The translations under genes and the position numbers were made by a program. A stretch of 5,040 nt of DNA. Origin: Thiomicrorhabdus sp. (GTDB taxonomy: Bacteria > Pseudomonadota > Gammaproteobacteria > Thiomicrospirales > Thiomicrospiraceae). Under the pieces are notes generated by a model. That model made no database searches. It worked only from the letters and a program-made list of their open reading frames with translations, and was not told the origin of the DNA. The stretch covers positions 1 through 5,040 of the forward strand of contig WFNQ01000173.1 of assembly GCA_015488565.1 (NCBI GenBank). The letters are read 5' to 3'. Shown here piece by piece: positions 1-5,040 of the stretch (position 1 is the first letter of the stretch; each line of letters begins with the position of its first letter).

Positions 1-582
1 GTGGTGGCCATTGTACAAGACAATTTAAAACGTATGCTTGCTTACTCTGGTATTGGACACATGGGCTTTTTATTACTAGGCGTCATTGCCGCCACGCCTG
101 ATGGGTATGCTTCTTCTATGTTCTATGTTGTGGTATATGCGATTACAGGGGTTGCTGGTTTTGGTATTATCGCAGCACTGTCCAGAACGGGTAAGGAGTT
201 TGACTTGATTGCTGACTTTAAGGGGCTCAATGCACGTAACCCTTGGTTAGCTTTTATGATATTGATGATTATGTTTTCAATGGCAGGCATACCCCCATTT
301 GTAGGGTTCTGGGCAAAAATTTTGGTGATTGAAGAAGTGGTTCAAGCTGGTTTCTTATGGTTAGCTGTGTTAGCTGTGTTAGCTGCGGTAATCAGTGCTT
401 TCTACTACCTAAAAGTGATTAAAGCCATGTATTTTGATAAACCAGAAGATACATCAAGATTAGAGCCTGTTAATGGTCGCTTAACCATTGGAGTGAGTAG
501 TATTGCTATTTTATTATTAGTGCTTGGGTTACTGCCTAGCACAATGATTGATATTTTCTTTAACAGTTTAAACGTTGTTTAA
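1..582 (+). CDS. nuoN: NADH-quinone oxidoreductase subunit N, C-terminal part (5' end outside window)
   Basis: This is the last 193 codons of NuoN, an antiporter-like membrane subunit of respiratory complex I that helps couple NADH:quinone electron transfer to proton pumping in the inner membrane. The family is normally about 480 residues, so the first codon here (GTG) is an internal valine and the true start lies upstream. The sequence shows the NuoN/NuoM-type signature NLKRMLAYSGIGHMG at residues 8-22, then SMAGIPPFVGFWAK at 93-106, whose lysine (K106) sits where the antiporter-like subunits carry a conserved membrane lysine. Hydrophobic helices span about 20-33, 40-60, 82-101, 107-131 and 162-186. 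FYYLKVIKAMYF (134-145) is the usual loop after a late helix. NuoN is typically the last nuo gene, and a strong terminator 18 bp after the stop fits the operon end. Identification is firm; only the missing N-terminus is unseen. Confidence 0.96.
   Translation: MVAIVQDNLKRMLAYSGIGHMGFLLLGVIAATPDGYASSMFYVVVYAITGVAGFGIIAALSRTGKEFDLIADFKGLNARNPWLAFMILMIMFSMAGIPPFVGFWAKILVIEEVVQAGFLWLAVLAVLAAVISAFYYLKVIKAMYFDKPEDTSRLEPVNGRLTIGVSSIAILLLVLGLLPSTMIDIFFNSLNVV
361..387 (+). repeat. Three tandem 9-bp units inside nuoN
   Basis: TTAGCTGTG occurs twice in tandem (361-369, 370-378), followed by a third copy with one change (TTAGCTGCG, 379-387). The unit is in frame and encodes LAV-LAV-LAA within a predicted membrane helix (residues 121-129 of the fragment). 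Gain or loss of a unit would keep the frame and shift the helix by three residues. It is probably a harmless slippage product. Confidence 0.8.
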
Positions 583-599
583 ACCTCTTAAAAGAGATA

Positions 600-626
600 A
601 AAAAAGCCTGAAATTCGGGCTTTTTT
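600..626 (+). terminator. Intrinsic terminator after nuoN
   Basis: A GC-rich stem (GCCTG 606-610 with CGGGC 616-620, one T-G wobble) closes a 5-nt loop AAATT. An A run on the left (600-605) pairs with a T run on the right (621-626), giving a textbook Rho-independent terminator 18 bp past the nuoN stop. The A-rich left arm means it could also work on the opposite strand, but no gene there needs it. Confidence 0.92.
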
Positions 627-645
627 ATGTGTATATGAAATATAA

Positions 646-659
646 GGGGGGGAGAAAAA
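646..659 (+). repeat. Intergenic G7 tract followed by AGAAAAA
   Basis: Seven consecutive G are followed by AGAAAAA in an otherwise AT-rich spacer, 20 bp beyond the nuoN terminator and 59 bp before the -35 box of the tRNA promoter. The 13-mer GGGGGGGAGAAAA recurs exactly at 4102-4114, in the other promoter-bearing intergenic region and on the same strand as the next gene. The tract lies after a terminator and before a promoter, so it is probably poorly transcribed. Function is unknown. Confidence 0.7.
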
Positions 660-710
660 TAGAGCCATCATTTTTTTGTAAAATAAGATTTGAAAAAAAG
701 AATGAAAGGC

Positions 711-738
711 TTGCGTTACTCAGTAAACCCCCTATAAT
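711..738 (+). promoter_or_regulatory. Sigma70-type promoter of the initiator tRNA gene
   Basis: A -35 TTGCGT (711-716) and a perfect -10 TATAAT (733-738) are separated by 16 bp. The bases after the -10 (ACGCC) form a GC-containing discriminator of the kind found at growth-rate-controlled stable RNA promoters. The upstream 656-705 stretch is rich in A and T runs, resembling an UP element. The start should fall near 745, giving a 5' leader of about 36 nt before the tRNA. Confidence 0.8.
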
Positions 739-780
739 ACGCCAGATTAAAAGGCATTACTGCTTTTAATATTATATTGT

Positions 781-857
<77 letters not shown>

Positions 858-863
858 CATTCT

Positions 864-915
864 AAAACCAGATAGTCAAACACTTAACTGAGTGAATGAT
901 GTCTGGTTTTTTTTT
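864..915 (+). terminator. Terminator of the tRNA-fMet transcript
   Basis: AAAACCAGA (864-872) pairs with TCTGGTTTT (902-910), and the T run continues to 915, making nine T in all. Inside the outer stem are further pairings, TCA/TGA (876-878 with 897-899) and CACTT/GAGTG (881-885 with 890-894), so the whole forms one long interrupted hairpin. It begins 6 bp after the encoded CCA, so the tRNA trailer is short. Confidence 0.87.
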
Positions 916-943
916 AGTCAAAAATTATGATCCTATTAATAAT

Positions 944-971
944 TTTACGATGATTAGATTTTTCATAAAAT
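944..971 (+). promoter_or_regulatory. Possible promoter for the cytochrome c'-like gene
   Basis: TTTACG (944-949) and TAAAAT (966-971) are spaced by 16 bp and match 4 of 6 and 5 of 6 bases of the sigma70 consensus. The start site would be near 978, leaving about 46 nt of leader. The tRNA terminator just upstream implies that the cytochrome gene needs its own promoter. The region is AT-rich, so chance matches are easy. Confidence 0.4.
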
Positions 972-1010
972 AAAGTAATTTGAAGGTATTTCATAGCTTC
1001 CTAAATCAAT

Positions 1011-1026
1011 AAGGAAAGATACAGTG
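1011..1026 (+). promoter_or_regulatory. Shine-Dalgarno site and GTG start of the cytochrome gene
   Basis: AAGGA (1011-1015) stands 8 nt before GTG (1024-1026). This spacing, and the lysine-containing signal peptide that directly follows, fix the GTG as the start. The next in-frame ATG (M48) would lose the whole signal peptide. Confidence 0.85.
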
Positions 1027-1485
1027 AATCCATTTAATGTTAAAAAATATTTTTTGTCTGGACTGATTGGCTGCTTTTGGGGTTTAACAATCGTTTCTCA
1101 ATCTGTAGCTTCTGGTATTACGGATGAACGAGAGGTCATTTGGGTGACAGCTAAAGAAAAAGCGATGTTGTTATCAGAGATGCGTGCTTTTTTAAATGCT
1201 TCTCAGAAAGTGTTGGAGTCAAATCTATCTGGTGATATGAAGGCGGTAGAAGAGGCAGCAAGACTGGTTGGTGTGCGGTTGTTTACCAATACGCCCGAAG
1301 AGATTCAGAAAAAACTTCCTGTAACGTTTACCATGATCGGACCTAGAGCTTATATGGGATTCGAAAGTATTGTCAATGAAGCGGTTGGCTCTGGAGATAC
1401 GAAGGTAATTTTTTCACACCTTGCAGAACTGCAAAAAAATTGTGTTGCATGTCACTCATTATTTCGATTTGAAGTGAAACCTTAA
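1024..1485 (+). CDS. Periplasmic cytochrome c'/c556-like mono-haem protein
   Basis: A 153-residue secreted protein. Residues 1-29 form a signal peptide: KK at 7-8, a hydrophobic core at 10-24, and a likely cut after SVA (27-29). The only haem-binding motif is CVACH at 140-144, very near the C-terminus and followed by SLFR. This matches the cytochrome c' / c556 four-helix-bundle fold, where the haem attaches to the last helix. The mature length, about 124 residues, is typical of that fold. The segment around EMRAFLNASQKVLE (52-65) would be helix A; M53 lies where low-spin c556 members place an axial methionine, but this is inferred. Such proteins carry electrons or bind gases such as NO in the periplasm; the actual role here cannot be told from sequence. 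It stands alone, between the tRNA and a convergent chemoreceptor gene, with no obvious redox partner beside it. Confidence 0.82.
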   Translation: MNPFNVKKYFLSGLIGCFWGLTIVSQSVASGITDEREVIWVTAKEKAMLLSEMRAFLNASQKVLESNLSGDMKAVEEAARLVGVRLFTNTPEEIQKKLPVTFTMIGPRAYMGFESIVNEAVGSGDTKVIFSHLAELQKNCVACHSLFRFEVKP

Positions 1486-1568
1486 TTCCTGAATTCGTAT
1501 GATAAGTGCATAACCTCCACGCAGTGGCTGCATGGGTAATATTTGTGTTTCTAGACAAGGAATTTAAC

Positions 1569-1590
1569 TTAACCTTTTTTAGTAGGTTAG
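1569..1590. terminator. Weak hairpin between the convergent cytochrome and chemoreceptor genes
   Basis: TAACCT (1570-1575) pairs with AGGTTA (1584-1589) across an 8-nt loop, with one extra T-G wobble at the base. It lies in the 113-bp convergent junction and could slow transcription from both sides. Neither flank has a good T run, so it is not a convincing intrinsic terminator. A second small hairpin, CCAC-GCA-GTGG (1517-1527), also lacks a T run. Confidence 0.3.
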
Positions 1591-1598
1591 AAGCCTGT

Positions 1599-3938
1599 TT
1601 ACTTTTTATCGTTGAGTGTATTCGTTGTTTGAGTATTAAAGAACTGAATACTTTCTTTTAACTCGTCCGCTTCTTGTCGCATCTCTTCTGCAGAGTGGCT
1701 GGTCTCTTGAACCAAACTGGTATTTTGTTGCATTGCTGAATTGATTTGAGTGATAGTTGTATGCACTTGTGTTACGTTTTGTGCTTGCTCTATTGAGGAG
1801 CTTGCAATAAATTCAATCATTTTAGAGACTTCTTGTACGGAGGCGTTAATTTCTTTAAGCACCTCGCCCGACTCTGAAGCCAGTTCTGTTCCTTGATTAA
1901 TTCGATTTACGCTCTCTTCGATGAGGCTTTTAATCTCTTTAGCGGCTTCGGCTGACTTTCCTGCCAAGTTACGAACTTCTCCTGCGACAACAGCAAAACC
2001 TCGACCTTGTTCGCCCGCTCTAGCCGCTTCAACAGCGGCATTAAGTGCTAATAAGTTGGTTTGAAAAGCAATGCCATCAATTAAGCTTACAATGTCTGAT
2101 ATTTTATGGCTGGATTCTTGGATTTTACTCATCGCATCAATGGTTTTTTGCATAACAGACTCCCCTGTTTGGGCATTACTTTGAACCAATTGAACGGCTT
2201 GATTTGCACTGTTTGAGTTATCGGTATTACTTTGTACTGTATCGCTCATTTTTTCCATGGATAGGGTGGTTTCTTCAATGGCAACGGACTGTTCTTTAAT
2301 CAATTCATTTAAGTAGGCCGCTCTTTGTGAAACATTAGAAGAAGCACCAGAGATTGAAATAATAGTGTGATCAACATCATTAATTACATTAAGTAATTTT
2401 AAGTTAGTGCTGTTAATTGCCTGTGTTAAAGACGCTAGTCGCCCTGGGTATTGTGCGGTAATATGTTGAGTTAGATCCCCGTCTTTTTGTGCAATAACAA
2501 CTCGACTGATATCATTAATCGCTTGCTCTAATGCATCAACGGCTTCGTTAACTTCTTTCTTGAGTTGATTTAAATCACCATTTGTATTGACGGTTACTCG
2601 TGCACTGTAGTCACCTTGTTTTACCGAGGCCATGACCTGAAGAATATTACCAATGGTATCGTGTAGGTTCTGTAACGTATTGTCTACTTTATTTCTAAAT
2701 TCTTCTGAGACGTCGGTATTCATTTGAACATTGAAGTTACCATTATTTAATGCAAGTAAGACTTTTTCGAGTTCAGACATCATATGTTCAACACTTTCTG
2801 CACTGCCATTTACGCCCTGTTGTAGCGTTTGCAAATCACCAGATAAATCGGAGGTTACTCGTTGGCTAAAGTCTCCTTGAGCAACGGCATTAACCACATT
2901 GTTGGTCTCTTTTATTGATTGATGAAGTCGACTTATTAACAGATTAAATGCGTTACTGATTTCTCCAATTTCATCTTTTTCATCATAAGATGAGCGTACA
3001 CTAAAATCGTTGGTACGACTTGTTTGGTGAATGGCTCTTTTAAGTGAGTTGACAGCATTCACAACTTTGCGACTCAGTAGTGTGGTAATGATTAATGCCA
3101 GTAAAGCAATGATGATAATAGCCATATTCGTGAAGGTACTGAGTGAGGCAACTTGGTTTTGTAATATTTCTGATATTTGTTTTTCTGTTTTCTTAAGCAT
3201 TATGTCAGTCTGATGGACTGTTTTTCGCATTTTTCCTTGCTGTCCAGAGTTACTATCAAGCCCAGCCTGTTCATAGCCTTTTACCATGGCGTGAAAAGTG
3301 TTTTGATAGTAGGATAGTAGACTGGTTATTTCAAGGTTTTCAATACGGGATAAGTTGGCTGTTTTTAGTGTGTTTTGAAATGAGATGATATCGTTATCAA
3401 ATTTATCCAAATATTTAATATCTAAACGCAATAAAAAATCTTTTTCACGGCGTCTTAGCATTAACATCTCTTTATATAACTCAGTACTTTTTACTTCTTT
3501 TACTTCAAACTCAATGGCGTGAACTGCTGTTCTTAGTTTTCCTTGTAATCCAGATTTCTCATTTAAGCCAACATTTTCATAGCTTTTTACTAACGCAATA
3601 AAAGAGGTTTGATAGCTTTTTAAAACAGAGATAAGCTGTTTAGTTGAGCTGTTATCGGCTTGGTTGTTTACTAATATTTGTTCAAGTTGATTGATCTTTT
3701 GAAAGGTCTGTTTAATCGAAGCATCGAATTTTTGAGTATATTTTAGATTTTTACGCAGTAAAAAATCTTTTTCATGGCGTCTTAACATTAAAATTCCCGC
3801 ATTAATTTCAGCAAGCAGAACTTGTCCACTTTTAAGTTCAGCTTCTTTTTTGAGCGAGTAATTTAGAGAGAGGAGGCTCACAGCACTGAGAGCCACGATT
3901 AGAATCGAGATGAGAAGCATACTGCGTTTGATCGTCAT
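1599..3938 (-). CDS. Methyl-accepting chemotaxis protein with duplicated helical sensor and five HAMP-like units
   Basis: A 779-residue inner-membrane chemoreceptor that should signal to CheA/CheW. TM1 is about residues 7-26 and TM2 about 270-288, enclosing a roughly 240-residue helical periplasmic sensor. The sensor holds two related modules: MLRRHEKDFLLR (51-62) recurs as MLRRREKDFLLR (160-171), and VKSYENVGL (117-125) as VKGYEQAGL (219-227). This resembles the helical bimodular (HBM) sensor of McpS-type receptors, which bind organic acids; the ligand here is unknown. After TM2, a canonical HAMP (about 289-342) is followed by four HAMP-like units. Their landmark residues NDF 310, GDF 355, GNF 400, GDY 442 and GDL 487 lie 45, 45, 42 and 45 apart. 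The signalling hairpin has the near-invariant tip IAFQTNLLALNAAVEAAR (623-640) plus GEQGRGFAVVAGEVRNLA, and aligns without gaps to the Tsr (36H) class. There is no C-terminal NWETF-type CheR tether. The ATG at 3938 is chosen because TM1 follows at once; an AAAGG lies 13 nt upstream, a loose Shine-Dalgarno. Confidence 0.95.
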   Translation of the reverse strand: MTIKRSMLLISILIVALSAVSLLSLNYSLKKEAELKSGQVLLAEINAGILMLRRHEKDFLLRKNLKYTQKFDASIKQTFQKINQLEQILVNNQADNSSTKQLISVLKSYQTSFIALVKSYENVGLNEKSGLQGKLRTAVHAIEFEVKEVKSTELYKEMLMLRRREKDFLLRLDIKYLDKFDNDIISFQNTLKTANLSRIENLEITSLLSYYQNTFHAMVKGYEQAGLDSNSGQQGKMRKTVHQTDIMLKKTEKQISEILQNQVASLSTFTNMAIIIIALLALIITTLLSRKVVNAVNSLKRAIHQTSRTNDFSVRSSYDEKDEIGEISNAFNLLISRLHQSIKETNNVVNAVAQGDFSQRVTSDLSGDLQTLQQGVNGSAESVEHMMSELEKVLLALNNGNFNVQMNTDVSEEFRNKVDNTLQNLHDTIGNILQVMASVKQGDYSARVTVNTNGDLNQLKKEVNEAVDALEQAINDISRVVIAQKDGDLTQHITAQYPGRLASLTQAINSTNLKLLNVINDVDHTIISISGASSNVSQRAAYLNELIKEQSVAIEETTLSMEKMSDTVQSNTDNSNSANQAVQLVQSNAQTGESVMQKTIDAMSKIQESSHKISDIVSLIDGIAFQTNLLALNAAVEAARAGEQGRGFAVVAGEVRNLAGKSAEAAKEIKSLIEESVNRINQGTELASESGEVLKEINASVQEVSKMIEFIASSSIEQAQNVTQVHTTITQINSAMQQNTSLVQETSHSAEEMRQEADELKESIQFFNTQTTNTLNDKK
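3426..3463 (-). repeat. Repeat copy 2 within the chemoreceptor sensor (second module)
   Basis: This 38-bp stretch matches 3753-3790 at 35 of 38 bases, with differences at 3431, 3448 and 3458. The two copies lie exactly 327 bp (109 codons) apart, in the same frame and strand. It encodes the MLRRREKDFLLR core of the second sensor module. The flanking sequence is much less alike. Confidence 0.85.
3753..3790 (-). repeat. Repeat copy 1 within the chemoreceptor sensor (first module)
   Basis: Partner of the 3426-3463 repeat. It encodes MLRRHEKDFLLR of the first sensor module. The shared DNA includes synonymous positions, which points to module duplication or later exchange between the two copies rather than protein-level constraint alone. 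Confidence 0.85.
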
Positions 3939-4026
3939 ATTAAAACCGGCCTTTGAACGTTTTTTATGAAATATGAGTGGTTGAATCTCTATTGGAGACT
4001 TTTTTATCTAAAGCAATGCAGGATTC

Positions 4027-4055
4027 ATATTAGACCTTTATTATTTTGGATGCAA
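4027..4055 (-). promoter_or_regulatory. Possible promoter for the chemoreceptor gene
   Basis: On the minus strand, TTGCAT (4055-4050) and TAATAT (4032-4027) are separated by 17 bp, each a partial match to the sigma70 boxes. The start would be near 4020, leaving about 80 nt of leader. The strongly AT-rich setting makes this tentative. I found no convincing sigma28 (flagellar) promoter, which many chemoreceptor genes use. Confidence 0.35.
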
Positions 4056-4099
4056 AGATTATTTTTAGCATTTAAGCGATTATTGGCTGAGCTTCGATA

Positions 4100-4114
4100 G
4101 GGGGGGGGAGAAAA
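4100..4114 (+). repeat. Intergenic G9 tract followed by AGAAAA
   Basis: Nine consecutive G (4100-4108) followed by AGAAAA, in the 259-bp region between the divergent chemoreceptor and CvfB-like genes. It shares GGGGGGGAGAAAA with 646-658. It lies about 54 bp upstream of the CvfB-like gene's -10 box and upstream of the proposed minus-strand promoter, so it is probably outside both transcripts. A run of this length is prone to slippage. Confidence 0.75.
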
Positions 4115-4162
4115 TTTTGTGTGGATATTTTTAGTTTAGCCATTTCAAGGCTTATCTCTCGT

Positions 4163-4168
4163 TATAAT
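4163..4168 (+). promoter_or_regulatory. -10 box of the CvfB-like gene
   Basis: A perfect TATAAT stands 29 bp before the ATG at 4198. No good -35 is visible 16-18 bp upstream (the bases there are near CCATTT), so the promoter may depend on an activator or be weak. Transcription would begin near 4175, leaving a short leader of about 23 nt that contains AAAGG (4185-4189), a well-placed Shine-Dalgarno 8 nt before the start. Confidence 0.65.
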
Positions 4169-4197
4169 GGTGTTTTTCTTTGCTAAAGGCATAAAAC

Positions 4198-5025
4198 ATG
4201 GCACAAATAGGGCAAATGAATCGTTTAAAGATTATTAAATCTCTTGAGTTTGGTTTGTATGTGGATGCAGAGGATTTGGGTGAAGTGTTAGTTCCCAAGC
4301 GTTATGCTCCCAACAACGCTGAAGTGGGGCAGATGATTGATGTATTTATCTATTTAGATTCTCAAGATCGCTTGGTGGCAACCACCGACAAGCCGTTGGC
4401 TTATGTCGGAGAGGTGGCTTATTTACGTGTTAACCAAGTGAATCGTACGGGCGCTTTTCTTGATTGGGGTATGCCCAAAGATTTGATGGTTCCGTTTGCA
4501 GAACAGCGCGTACCGATGGAAGCGGAGCGCTCGTATTGTGTTTATCTTTATATCGATAACTCAGGGCGTGTTGCGGCTTCCAGTAAATTAAGTTTGTATT
4601 TGCATGAAAAAAATGGTGACTTTAAAAGTGGTCAAGAGGTTAGATTGCAAGTGGTGAGCCGTAGCGATTTAGGTTATACCGCCGTGATTAATGGGACACA
4701 TTTGGGGCTCATTCATAACTCGGATATTTTACAGCCGTTGCGTATGGGACAAAAGCTTAAAGGTTACATTAAAGGCATTCGCCCCGATCATAAAATTAAC
4801 CTCAGAATTCAACGCCATGGAGCGGCTGCACGGGATGAATTGGGCGAGCGTATTTTAGCCTTTTTGGCTGAAAATAATGGTGAATCAGACCTAACCGATA
4901 AAAGCACTCCAGAAGCTATTTTCAGCGTGTATCGCACCAGTAAAGCCAACTATAAAAAAACGCTTGGACGGCTCTATAAAGCGAAAAAAATTACTTTGTC
5001 CGCTGAAAAAATCACGTTGGTCTAA
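4198..5025 (+). CDS. cvfB: CvfB-family S1 RNA-binding protein
   Basis: A 275-residue cytosolic protein of the CvfB/YitL family, complete from ATG to TAA. The order is S1-like beta-barrel units at about 1-64, 66-132 and 140-205, then a winged-helix domain at about 210-275. The second unit shows the S1 pattern GEVAYLRVNQVNRTGAFLDWG (71-91, with a hydrophobic-basic-GAF core) and the third GYTAVINGTHLGLIHNSDIL (159-178). The winged helix carries TSKANYKKTLGRLYKAKKI (247-265), the typical family recognition segment. Staphylococcus CvfB was named as a virulence regulator, and the Streptococcus pneumoniae protein with this same fold binds RNA. The target in this organism is unknown. AAAGG 8 nt before the ATG supports the start. 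It is divergent from the chemoreceptor, and no linked partner is seen before the window ends. Confidence 0.9.
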   Translation: MAQIGQMNRLKIIKSLEFGLYVDAEDLGEVLVPKRYAPNNAEVGQMIDVFIYLDSQDRLVATTDKPLAYVGEVAYLRVNQVNRTGAFLDWGMPKDLMVPFAEQRVPMEAERSYCVYLYIDNSGRVAASSKLSLYLHEKNGDFKSGQEVRLQVVSRSDLGYTAVINGTHLGLIHNSDILQPLRMGQKLKGYIKGIRPDHKINLRIQRHGAAARDELGERILAFLAENNGESDLTDKSTPEAIFSVYRTSKANYKKTLGRLYKAKKITLSAEKITLV

Positions 5026-5040
5026 AAGCTTGTTTGAGAA

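Noticed and set aside
646..732. Possible pairing of the G7 tract with the C5 run (728-732) in the tRNA promoter spacer
   Set aside because: Only about five pairs over a 75-nt gap, and the two are not expected on the same transcript unless the nuoN terminator is read through.
575..769. Plus-strand reading frame of 64 codons overlapping the nuoN end
   Set aside because: It runs through the nuoN terminator, the G7 tract and the tRNA promoter, has no ribosome site, and has a lysine-rich low-complexity product. It is a chance frame.
1507..1532. TGCA...TGCA with inner CCAC/GTGG hairpin in the convergent junction, considered as attachment site or small RNA
   Set aside because: The stems are four pairs each with bulges, with no promoter, T run or mobile gene nearby.
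1373..1558. Minus-strand frame of 61 codons opposite the cytochrome gene end
   Set aside because: It overlaps the haem-motif end of a well-supported gene, with no signals or recognisable product.
3031..3213. Plus-strand frame of 60 codons inside the chemoreceptor gene
   Set aside because: It is antisense to TM2 and the first HAMP; its hydrophobic look is a mirror of the real membrane-coding strand.
4080..4091. Minus-strand GCCAATAA, resembling the sigma28 -10 box GCCGATAA, for the chemoreceptor
   Set aside because: The required -35 (TAAA-type) position falls in the C run opposite the G9 tract, so no complete sigma28 promoter exists.

Overview
The window looks like an ordinary chromosomal stretch of an AT-rich (roughly 40% GC by eye) motile gammaproteobacterium. 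Gene content (NADH dehydrogenase nuoN, initiator tRNA, a small c-type cytochrome, a large chemoreceptor, a CvfB-type RNA-binding protein) and base composition fit the sulfur-oxidising Thiomicrospira/Hydrogenovibrio/Thiomicrorhabdus group. That placement is an impression from composition and gene style, not a demonstrated assignment.

Layout. 1-582 (+) is the C-terminal part of NuoN, the usual last gene of a nuo operon, closed by a strong intrinsic terminator (600-626). 627-710 is AT-rich, holds no gene, and contains a G7 tract followed by AGAAAA (646-659). A sigma70-type promoter (711-738) drives a single initiator tRNA-fMet gene (781-857), which has its own long hairpin terminator (864-915). 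After a short AT-rich leader with a possible promoter, a GTG-started, secreted mono-haem cytochrome c'-like protein follows (1024-1485, +). A convergent junction (1486-1598) holds only weak hairpins. The minus strand then carries a 779-residue methyl-accepting chemotaxis protein (3938 down to 1599), with a duplicated helical sensor, five consecutive HAMP-like units and a Tsr-like signalling tip. A 259-bp divergent intergenic region (3939-4197) holds a G9 tract also followed by AGAAAA, a possible minus-strand promoter, and a clear -10 box for the plus-strand CvfB-like gene (4198-5025).

These look like neighbouring but independent transcription units rather than one pathway: respiratory complex I, translation initiation, a periplasmic haem protein, chemosensing and RNA binding. 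No mobile element, CRISPR array, phage gene or defence system is visible, and I found no clear new biological system. The points most worth a second look are the two intergenic G-tract/AGAAAA motifs, the near-identical DNA repeat inside the chemoreceptor's sensor module, and its evenly spaced HAMP array.
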